Translations under genes and position numbers: made by a program
Shown: in pieces, positions 1 to 6,384 of the stretch
Layout: each line of letters opens with the position of its first letter
Numbering within the stretch: the first letter of the stretch is position 1
The notes under the pieces: model-generated
Told to the model about the DNA's origin: nothing
The model's input: the letters and a program-made list of their open reading frames with translations, nothing else
Databases searched by the model: none
NCBI GenBank assembly: GCA_964614855.1
Contig: CAZTMX010000020.1
Span: forward strand, 1-24,352
DNA from: CAWJHE01 sp964614855
Lineage (GTDB): Bacteria; Chloroflexota; Anaerolineae; Anaerolineales; UBA4823
Length of the DNA stretch: 24,352 nucleotides
Direction of reading: 5' to 3'

Positions 1-120
1 GTCGGTGGCAACCACAACCTGAATTTGAGCACCCTCGCTAGCCCACCTGGCTAAAGTCCCACCTGCGTAGAATTCTGCGTCATCTGGATGTGGGACTAAT
101 ACCAGTACTTTCTTGTGCAT
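1..120 (-). CDS. PIG-L/LmbE family deacetylase, N-terminal fragment
   Basis: Only the first 40 codons are present; the gene continues past the left edge. The translation begins MHKKVLVLVPHPDDAEFYAGG. The PHPDD motif, with the following AEFYAGGTLA, is the zinc-binding signature of PIG-L/LmbE de-N-acetylases, where the His and second Asp bind the metal. Family members remove acetyl groups from GlcNAc-type sugars or related substrates; the substrate here cannot be told. The ATG at 118-120 is preceded by GAGGAG five bases upstream, so the start is well supported. The 177 bases before it (121-297) hold no gene. They contain a perfect TTGACA on this strand (188-193) without a convincing -10, and a TATAAT (205-210) without a convincing -35, so the promoter is unresolved. 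The GntR-LacI regulator gene lies immediately upstream on the same strand. Confidence 0.87.
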   Translation of the reverse strand, partial: MHKKVLVLVPHPDDAEFYAGGTLARWASEGAQIQVVVATD

Positions 121-297
121 GGAAACTCCTCGGCATTGAAATAAGATGATCGAGAACCCAGACCAACAAGACAGCTATATCGGAATATGTCAAAATCAAA
201 ACAAATTATACACCCAATAAGGAGGCAGGATTGATCTCAAAAGATGATAAATGTCTGACATAAGGAACGGCGAGTGCTGGATGGAGCCCAGGCTCTT

Positions 298-1422
298 TTA
301 TTCTTTACACCCACAACTCTGGCGGATGACCAACTCGACAGGCAGCAGCACCTGCGTTTGCGGCGGGGTTTCTCCACGCATCAAAGACCGGAGCATCGCG
401 GCAGCTTCCGATCCCAGGCGATAGGCCGGCATGGCGACCGTGGTCAGCGGAGGTTCGACTAACTCGGCAAAAGCAATATCATTCACGCTGGCAAGCGCCA
501 CTTGCTGAGGTACCCGGTAACCGTCCTTTTTGAGGGCACGCAAAGCGCCCAACGCCAGCGTATCGGCGATGGTGAAAATTGCGCTTGGCGGTTCCGCTAA
601 GGACATTAGTTGGTGTGCGGCGCGCTCTCCGGCTGGCATCAGAAAATTCTGCTGGGGGGCAATCCAGGTCTGATCCAGGGCGATATTCGCTTCTTGCAAG
701 GCACGTGCATAACCGGCGTTCATTGCCGCGACATTCGCACTTGCTCCGGCAAAAGTGATCATTCCGATCCGCCGGTGCCCGTGTTCCACCAGGTGGGAAA
801 CAGCCAGGTAGGCGGCCCTTTCTAAATCAAAATTGACAGCCGGCCCCGGGCAGCCGGGCCAATCCACCCACACTGTTGGCAAACCGAATGTTGTGCCCCC
901 TTTTATCAAGTCCTGGGGATCAAAGGAGGCCACGATAATGCCGTCAACCTGGCGAGCCGAAAGCTGGGCATAGTAGCGGACCAATTGCTCAGGATCTTCA
1001 TGGGCGTCACATACAAACAGCAGCATCTGGTCATTCTGGATGGACTGCTCAATTCCTTGCAAAAAGCTGTGGTAGAAAGGGTTGGACATGCCGGGGAGGA
1101 TGACTCCGATGGTGTAGCTGCGGTTCCGTCCGGCTAAAGCTGCCAGCTTCTGAAGCTCGACCGGCAGCACATGCGTCCCGGAACCCTGGCGGGTGCTCAC
1201 CAGACCATCTGCCTCCAGGCGCCGGTAAGCGCTGCGAACTGTGTGCAGATTTATAGAAAGCTGCCTGGCCAGCTCACGCACAGGCGGCAACCTGTCACCG
1301 GGTTTCAGCTTGCCTGCTGCAATCTGCCAGGTAAGCTGGCGGCGGAGTTGCTCGACCAGGGGTTCTCCGGAATTGCTGACGATGTTAAGGTCTTGATTTT
1401 CGTCGATGTTTTGATCAGTCAT
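298..1422 (-). CDS. GntR-family regulator with LacI-type sugar-binding domain
   Basis: This 374-residue transcription factor has two parts. Residues about 18-85 are a GntR winged helix: the segments GKLKPGDRLPPVRELA and TVRSAYRRLEADGLV, then the wing STRQGSGT, are classic. Residues about 103-374 resemble the periplasmic-binding/LacI fold: IGVILPGMSNPFYHSFLQGI, then VDGIIVASFDP, GHRRIGMITF and PSAIFTIADTLALGALRAL. The layout is that of AraR-like regulators, in which a small molecule, usually a sugar, controls DNA binding. The effector is not identifiable. The ATG at 1422 lies 64 bases from the start region of the divergent hydrolase gene, and a nested palindrome between them is a likely operator for autoregulation. 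A deacetylase gene follows on the same strand after 177 bases, so carbohydrate metabolism is plausible. The C-terminus ends in an unusual CGC tail. Confidence 0.94.
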   Translation of the reverse strand: MTDQNIDENQDLNIVSNSGEPLVEQLRRQLTWQIAAGKLKPGDRLPPVRELARQLSINLHTVRSAYRRLEADGLVSTRQGSGTHVLPVELQKLAALAGRNRSYTIGVILPGMSNPFYHSFLQGIEQSIQNDQMLLFVCDAHEDPEQLVRYYAQLSARQVDGIIVASFDPQDLIKGGTTFGLPTVWVDWPGCPGPAVNFDLERAAYLAVSHLVEHGHRRIGMITFAGASANVAAMNAGYARALQEANIALDQTWIAPQQNFLMPAGERAAHQLMSLAEPPSAIFTIADTLALGALRALKKDGYRVPQQVALASVNDIAFAELVEPPLTTVAMPAYRLGSEAAAMLRSLMRGETPPQTQVLLPVELVIRQSCGCKE

Positions 1423-1432
1423 AGTTACTTTC

Positions 1433-1462
1433 GTGGTATAATGTTATAGTATATTATAACAC
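1433..1462. promoter_or_regulatory. Nested palindrome, candidate GntR operator and divergent promoter
   Basis: Two overlapping dyads share a centre offset by a few bases. The inner one (1442-1461) is TGTTATA...TATAACA, 20 bases with a single mismatched pair. The outer one has GTGGTATAAT (1433-1442) and ATTATAACAC (1453-1462), ten-base arms with one mismatch around a ten-base spacer. A TATAAT lies on the plus strand at 1437-1442 and another on the minus strand at 1453-1458, so each arm contains a -10-like box pointing outward. A TTGTTA (1474-1479, minus) is a weak -35 at 15-base spacing. Binding here would block both the regulator gene and the divergent hydrolase gene. Assignment to this GntR protein is inferred from position. 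Confidence 0.6.
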
Positions 1463-1498
1463 TTTTCCTTTTCTAACAAAATTAATATGGAGGAAGCG

Positions 1499-2761
1499 AT
1501 GGATGAGGCAAAATTTTCCTGGTTAATTGCCATTCTCCTGTGCATGATGCTGCTGGCAAACGGCTGCGTTGCAACCGAGCCGGCAACACCTGCAGCTCCA
1601 GCGCAGCTGGTATCCACCGCCCCACCGGCCAGCCCACCAACCAACGAACCGGCAGCTCCGCCCACTTCAATCCCCACCAGCATCCAGCTTCCCCCCACCG
1701 ATCTTCCAACCAAACCACCCCCGACCGCAACCACTGAACCCACCCAGGCAGAGCCGGCCGCGCAGTTTTCGCTAGCCGAGCCGGGTCCGTATTTCGTAGG
1801 GAATACATCCTTGAAGCTAACCGATACAAGTCGAGGAGATCGCGAGATCAGGCTGACCATCTTCTACCCTGCACTTGAGCAAAAAGACGCCGACGGCCGC
1901 GTGATCAAGCGCAATGCTGCGCCAGATATGAGCCAGGCGCATTATCCGGTGATCCTGACGGGACCTAACACCGGCGATATGATGTTCCTCACCCACCTGA
2001 GCTCACACGGTTTTGTCACCGTGATTGTCCGCTTTCCAGACTTTGATTACGGCGAACCCTGGAATTTCGGGATTGTGGACCGTCCAATGGATATGCTCTT
2101 TGCATTAGACCAACTGGCAACCAATCTTCCGGCCGAGCTAGCAGGTGTTATGGATACAAATAACGTTGGGGTGGCCGGATACTCCTGGGATGGTTTCTTC
2201 TCGCTGGCACTCAGTGGGGTGCGTATCGATCCTGAATTTTACCTTTCCTGGTGCCAGGATGCGCCGACCCGGCAGCCGGCATACGAGGACTGGTATCTCG
2301 AATATACCTGCGGGCTGGCAGGGCAGTGGGATGAGTTTGCAACACATGACGGTGAGCAATATACTGCTGGTGACGACGGCTTGTGGCAACCCATTACGGA
2401 TGAGCGCATCCGCGCGGTGATGCCCATGGCAACCGACGGCGCCTGGCTATACGGCGAGCGCGGGCTGGCAGCAGTTACCATGCCGGTGCTCATGATCCAG
2501 GCGACCGAAGACAGCGACTACCAGCCTGCAGAAGCAGCGTTTATTTTTGAACACCTTGGTTCAACTGATAAATCCATGATTTCGTTTATCGGCCAGGATC
2601 ATATGATGGCGATGCAGCCCGAGCAGATCAACCAAATGAACCATTTTGCGGTAGCGTTTTTTAGTTACCATCTGTTGGGACAGGCCGATTACCTGGAATA
2701 TTTTTCTGAGGATTTTGTGAATCAGTTCCAAGAACTGGCTTGGGGTATCTATACGAAGTAG
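1499..2761 (+). CDS. Secreted alpha/beta-hydrolase lipoprotein
   Basis: The product is a 420-residue exported lipoprotein. Of two in-frame ATGs (1487 and 1499) the second is chosen because GGAGG lies at the right distance before it. Residues 1-22 form a hydrophobic signal peptide ending LLANGC, a slightly non-standard lipobox with Cys23 as the lipidation site. A Pro/Thr/Ala-rich linker follows to about residue 90. The remainder resembles dienelactone hydrolase and platelet-activating-factor acetylhydrolase-like enzymes: nucleophile elbow AGYSWDGFFSLA (Ser about 229), an acid in IQATEDSDYQP and a His in GQDHMMAM. The elbow has Asp where the family normally has Gly (GxSxGG). It probably hydrolyses an ester at the cell surface; the substrate is unknown. 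It is transcribed divergently from the GntR-LacI regulator and faces recJ tail to tail, with 45 bases between them. Confidence 0.85.
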   Translation: MDEAKFSWLIAILLCMMLLANGCVATEPATPAAPAQLVSTAPPASPPTNEPAAPPTSIPTSIQLPPTDLPTKPPPTATTEPTQAEPAAQFSLAEPGPYFVGNTSLKLTDTSRGDREIRLTIFYPALEQKDADGRVIKRNAAPDMSQAHYPVILTGPNTGDMMFLTHLSSHGFVTVIVRFPDFDYGEPWNFGIVDRPMDMLFALDQLATNLPAELAGVMDTNNVGVAGYSWDGFFSLALSGVRIDPEFYLSWCQDAPTRQPAYEDWYLEYTCGLAGQWDEFATHDGEQYTAGDDGLWQPITDERIRAVMPMATDGAWLYGERGLAAVTMPVLMIQATEDSDYQPAEAAFIFEHLGSTDKSMISFIGQDHMMAMQPEQINQMNHFAVAFFSYHLLGQADYLEYFSEDFVNQFQELAWGIYTK

Positions 2762-2806
2762 ATGGCTGGGTTCTACCCAAAACTTCATCAGGTCAGCCGT
2801 ACACGG

Positions 2807-5491
2807 TCACCTGTCGGACAACGCCTTCACTTCAGCGCGCTGGTAGTAATCGCGAAACGCTGCAGCTTCATCTAGCAGCACAGTGATCTGCGCAGCAATT
2901 TGCGCTGCAAGCTGCAGCTTTTCCTGCGCATCTGCTTGCCGGTTTTTTCTGTCTGTTTCATGAAGTGCATCATTATCCACAGATCGAGCTTCACCCAGGC
3001 GCAACGCGTTCCCCTGATCTTCCAGGATCATTATATATCCCTTTGCCGCCAACCAATCCAGCCCCAGGCGCACGGTGAATTCCCCCTGGGCGGCAGCGGC
3101 AGCCAGCTGAGCCAGGTCCAACTGCCCGCTCCTGGCGCGCAGCGCGTACTTAACCAGCCCCGTCAATCTCTGCAGAAACGGGGTGAGTTTTTCTGTCTGC
3201 GGCGGCACGGCGAAAAGCGCCAGGCTGGCCGGCTGGCAACTGATCAGCAGCCTGCGCAGCTCTGCCCGGCTGGGAGGCGGCGTCCAGATCGCCAGCGCAG
3301 CGAGGGGTTCGCTGTTCGTCCTATCTACTATGCGCAGCCCGGGAAGGCGCTGGCGCAGCATCTCGACTGCTTCCCCTTCAGCAAATACCGCCAGTTGAGG
3401 CTGCGCGGCGAGCATCTTTTCAAGAACCGGCAAAGGATGGGGAGAACGCCGGTGATCTTCAACCACGATCTGCGGCGTCTTGAGCGCGGCAAGCGGCTGA
3501 TCTGCCAGGCGGTAATCCACCCAGGTGAGCTGCAAGCGCTGCTCGCCGCGGAAGGTATTCGGGTGTGCGTGATACGCCAGGTCAATGCTTTTACCCTCCA
3601 GTCCAGCCTGCTCGGCGATATCCGCCGACTGCCACCACAGCGCTTCCACTTCACGATCAGCAGCATCCGCCAGGATTACGCGCAGATGCTCCTTGTTTGC
3701 GCCAATGCGTATGGTTTGCTTTACCAGCAGGTTGCGGGTGGCAAGCAGCAGGTCGGGGTTGCCTGCGCCAAAGGGCGCCAACAGCTCCAGCTGGTTTGCG
3801 AACTCCAGTGAAAGCTGTTCGAGCCCCAGGAAGGCATCAATCGCCAGGGCAGGCTCGGGAATTCCCTGGCGCAGCACCGCCTGTGAAAGCACTTTACGCA
3901 GCTCGGGGATGCGCGCCGCTTCCAGTGACATGCCGGCAGCCATGGCATGCCCGCCGAAACCCAGCAGCAGCCCGCCGCTGATCTCGCGCAAGGCAGCTGT
4001 GATATCCACCCCTTCGACCGAGCGCGCCGAACCGCGCGCTGGCTCACCCGGCGGTGAGGCCAGCAGAATCACCGGCCTGGCGAAGAGCTCCACCAGCCGG
4101 CTGGCGACGATACCCACCACACCGCCGGGCCAGGCCGGGTGCGCCAGCACAAGCACAGCTTCGTCAAGCAACGCAGGTTCTTGCTCGATCTGAGCCAGAG
4201 CTGCCTGCAGCACCTGGCTGGTCAGCAGCTGGCGGCGCGAGTTGAGCGCTTCCAGTTGGGCAGCGAAGGTGCGTACACGCAGCTCGTCCGCTGAGCCAAT
4301 CTTTTCTATTGAAGAGCCGTTATCCGGTAAGACCTTACTTATCTCGGCTGCAAAAGCGCCGCCATCTGAAGCGGCTGATGTGCTGGCTCCAGTCTTGTGT
4401 CTTCTCTCGCCCCCATCCTCCATCAGGCTCAGAAATTCCACCACCGGGTTGGCGTCGCCCAACCTGCCCAGTGCATTCAGGCGCGGCGCCAGCGAAAAAC
4501 CGATATGTTCTGTGTTTACCGGTCCGGGCTGCAGGTTGGCGTTTTCCATCATCACGCGCAGCCCCAGGCGTTTGCGCTCGCTCAGCGCCTTCAATCCGCG
4601 CTGCACCAACCAGCGCGCTTCGCCGCGCAGGCGCGCCACATCGGCCACACAGCCCAGCGCTGCCAGGTCCAGGAACTGCTCGCAAGCCTCACCCCTCCCG
4701 CAAGCAGCAAACAGCGCTTCAGCCAGCTTATAAGCAACCCCCACGCCGGGTAAGGTGTGCAAGGGATGGGATTCAGGTAGGAAATTGGGGTTGACCAGCG
4801 CCAGCGCCTGAGGGAACACATCCGGCAGTTCGTGGTGATCGGTCACCAGCACATCCAGCCCTTGCTGGTTAGCATGCTCCACCGCATCCTGGGCGGAAAT
4901 CCCGGTGTCGCAAGTCAGCAGCACCCGCACCGGGTGCGCCTGGTTTTCAGCCAGGATTTGCCCCAGCACCTGGATGGATATTCCGTGGCTTTCAGGTCCG
5001 CGCACCGGGATGTGGTACACCACTTGCGCCCCCAACTGGCGCAGCGTGGAAACCAGGATGGTGGTGGAAGTTTGTCCATCAACATCGAAATCACCCCAAA
5101 CCAGGATTTTCTCCCGCTGCGAAAGCGCTCGCTGGATACGCTGCACAGTTATGTCCATCCCCGGCAGATCGTATGGCGAAGCAGAGATATAGCTATCCGG
5201 GTCCAGGAATGCCTGGATTTCATCTTCCTGGCTCAGACCGCGCTTCAGCAAAGTCTGGGCGACCAGGTTAAGACCGGTGCGTGCTGCGCCATCTGCCAGA
5301 TCGAGACTGGTGCGCGCTCCAGCTTCCACTCCAAGACTGGTGTCTCCCGCGCCAACATCAAGATCAAAATCGGAGCCAGTCGGACTGCCCTCCAGATCCA
5401 AGAAGGACGCCAGCCAGTGCATCAGATCATCCGGCACAAAACCAGATGGCGGATCGATCCATTTTTTATGGGTCAACTGTCTCGGGATCAC
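2807..5491 (-). CDS. recJ: Single-stranded-DNA-specific exonuclease RecJ, long form with insertions
   Basis: RecJ degrades single-stranded DNA 5' to 3' in recombination and base-excision repair. The DHH phosphoesterase core is clear: DFDVDG (134-139), CDTG (194-197), VTDHHELP (216-223), GCVADVARLRG (280-290) and GRLGDANP (342-349). The DHHA1 part has HPAWPGGVVGIVASRL (451-466), GSARS and GGHAMAAG (513-520). A DNA-binding OB-like region and a C-terminal extension of roughly 250 residues follow, as in long Firmicutes-type RecJ. At 894 residues it exceeds E. coli RecJ (577). Two low-complexity stretches, at residues about 40-75 and 358-402, look like insertions. The first residue of CDTG is Cys where VDNG-type sequences are usual, but the catalytic Asp is kept. 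The GTG start at 5491 has only a weak ribosome-binding site and is less certain than the frame. It follows the nuclease gene by 41 bases. Confidence 0.94.
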   Translation of the reverse strand: MIPRQLTHKKWIDPPSGFVPDDLMHWLASFLDLEGSPTGSDFDLDVGAGDTSLGVEAGARTSLDLADGAARTGLNLVAQTLLKRGLSQEDEIQAFLDPDSYISASPYDLPGMDITVQRIQRALSQREKILVWGDFDVDGQTSTTILVSTLRQLGAQVVYHIPVRGPESHGISIQVLGQILAENQAHPVRVLLTCDTGISAQDAVEHANQQGLDVLVTDHHELPDVFPQALALVNPNFLPESHPLHTLPGVGVAYKLAEALFAACGRGEACEQFLDLAALGCVADVARLRGEARWLVQRGLKALSERKRLGLRVMMENANLQPGPVNTEHIGFSLAPRLNALGRLGDANPVVEFLSLMEDGGERRHKTGASTSAASDGGAFAAEISKVLPDNGSSIEKIGSADELRVRTFAAQLEALNSRRQLLTSQVLQAALAQIEQEPALLDEAVLVLAHPAWPGGVVGIVASRLVELFARPVILLASPPGEPARGSARSVEGVDITAALREISGGLLLGFGGHAMAAGMSLEAARIPELRKVLSQAVLRQGIPEPALAIDAFLGLEQLSLEFANQLELLAPFGAGNPDLLLATRNLLVKQTIRIGANKEHLRVILADAADREVEALWWQSADIAEQAGLEGKSIDLAYHAHPNTFRGEQRLQLTWVDYRLADQPLAALKTPQIVVEDHRRSPHPLPVLEKMLAAQPQLAVFAEGEAVEMLRQRLPGLRIVDRTNSEPLAALAIWTPPPSRAELRRLLISCQPASLALFAVPPQTEKLTPFLQRLTGLVKYALRARSGQLDLAQLAAAAAQGEFTVRLGLDWLAAKGYIMILEDQGNALRLGEARSVDNDALHETDRKNRQADAQEKLQLAAQIAAQITVLLDEAAAFRDYYQRAEVKALSDR
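5267..5371 (-). repeat. Degenerate 30-33-base tandem repeat inside recJ
   Basis: In the recJ reading direction about three units follow one another, encoding LDVGAGDTS, LGVEAGARTS and LDLADGAARTG, then a partial LNLV. At DNA level the units are 30, 30 and 33 bases and share positions such as GGAGC/GGCGC followed by ACCAGT or ACCGGT and then CTT/CTC. All keep the recJ frame. The repeat sits between the N-terminal start and the conserved QTLLKRGLSQEDEIQAFL helix, a place where RecJ proteins normally have only a short linker. Confidence 0.6.
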
Positions 5492-5532
5492 AGGTTTTTA
5501 CCTATACGAAATCCTCAGAGTGCGCAGCCGCT

Positions 5533-6384
5533 CTAAAATTGAATTTCGCCAATCTGGTCAAAATCCAGCTCAGGCTCAAGCTCAAACTCTGTTTCGTCAT
5601 CAGCATCCGCTTCGCTAAAATTCCCAGCCCCAATCCCCCGCTCGCACAAGGAGCGGTACACGCAGTATTTACAGCGCTGCAGTTGCGTTGTGAGTGGGAA
5701 CTGGTGCTCATCCAACCCGTCGATTTCGGATATCCAGGCAGCCAGCTCGCTGCGGTCGCTTTCCATCTGGTCTGCATCGTACACAAAATGCTCCGGTTGG
5801 GATGGGAAGGCAGCATACCAGTAGGCCATCTCGATCCGCTCAGGCTGCAGCATACTACCAATCAAACGCGCGCTGGCTTGCGAAAGCAAAAAGGGATACA
5901 ACCTGGTCTGCACACGCGATGCCAGATGATCCCGGCGCTGGCGCTTGCGCCCGGTCTTCCAATCCAGGATCAGCGCCTTTTGGGGAGACAGGTTCACCAG
6001 CAAATCATATTTCGCTGCCAGCCGGTAACCGGCAAAGGGCAAAACCAGGCTTTTTTCAGGTTGCAGGCGCACATCAGGCAGCACATCTCCTAACCCGCCC
6101 AGCATCCCCGGGACGTGTGTCAAAAAGCTCTCCCACCACTGGGCCAGTTCAGGATCTTTCACCTGGCTGGTAAGCACATCCTGCGGCAACCCCAGGAAGT
6201 ACTGCTGCGCCAGGCGGTGAAATCGCTCACCCTGGCGCATCAGATGCTCGCGCTCTTGCACCGGCTGGCTGTGCAAGGCAGGCCAGGCGATCCTTAACAG
6301 ATAGCGCAGCTGGAAGCGGCGCGGGCAGTCCAGGTAATCCTGCAGGCTGGACTGGCTGAAGGTAAACCCTTGCGGCAGGCTCAT
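5533..6384 (-). CDS. Stand-alone PD-(D/E)XK nuclease with Fe-S cluster cysteines (AddB/Cas4-like)
   Basis: This 283-residue protein resembles the C-terminal nuclease domain of AddB, or a Cas4-type nuclease, as a separate polypeptide. The ATG at 6384 overlaps the upstream helicase stop as ATGA and has GGAGG before it, so it is preferred over the earlier in-frame TTG-type start at 6414. The N-terminus has SSLQDYLDCPRRFQLRYL (Cys20), typical of the first Fe-S ligand. His56 lies in GERFHRLA. The active site has Asp127 (AKYDLL), Asp141-Trp-Lys143 (LILDWKTG) and Gln159...Tyr163 (QTRLYPFLL). The other three cysteines are C238-x2-C241-x5-C247. This matches the one-plus-three cysteine pattern of iron-staple nucleases. 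Expected role: cutting DNA strands unwound by the two helicases encoded just upstream. No cas genes or CRISPR array are nearby, so a Cas4 role is unlikely. Confidence 0.88.
   Translation of the reverse strand: MSLPQGFTFSQSSLQDYLDCPRRFQLRYLLRIAWPALHSQPVQEREHLMRQGERFHRLAQQYFLGLPQDVLTSQVKDPELAQWWESFLTHVPGMLGGLGDVLPDVRLQPEKSLVLPFAGYRLAAKYDLLVNLSPQKALILDWKTGRKRQRRDHLASRVQTRLYPFLLSQASARLIGSMLQPERIEMAYWYAAFPSQPEHFVYDADQMESDRSELAAWISEIDGLDEHQFPLTTQLQRCKYCVYRSLCERGIGAGNFSEADADDETEFELEPELDFDQIGEIQF

Noticed and set aside
251..261. ATGTC-T-GACAT palindrome between the regulator and deacetylase genes
   Set aside because: Five-base arms are short enough to arise by chance in the 177-base spacer, and it does not resemble the operator-like dyad at 1433-1462.
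1444..1860. A 138-codon minus-strand frame with Gly/Val/Ala-rich repeats
   Set aside because: The apparent repetitiveness is the antisense of the Pro/Thr-rich lipoprotein linker.
2762..2806. Possible bidirectional terminator between the hydrolase gene and recJ
   Set aside because: The TGGGT/ACCCA stem has only five pairs and no T-run; too weak to call.
2900..3811. A 303-codon plus-strand open frame opposite recJ
   Set aside because: Antisense shadow of the RecJ C-terminal region; no domain, no ribosome-binding site.
5281..6093. A 270-codon plus-strand frame spanning recJ and the nuclease gene
   Set aside because: It crosses two well-supported minus-strand genes and has no recognisable domain.
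5533..6384. Cas4 and a CRISPR system
   Set aside because: The nuclease has a Cas4-like cysteine pattern, but no cas1, cas2 or repeat-spacer array is present and the gene overlaps a helicase gene; an AddB-type role fits better.
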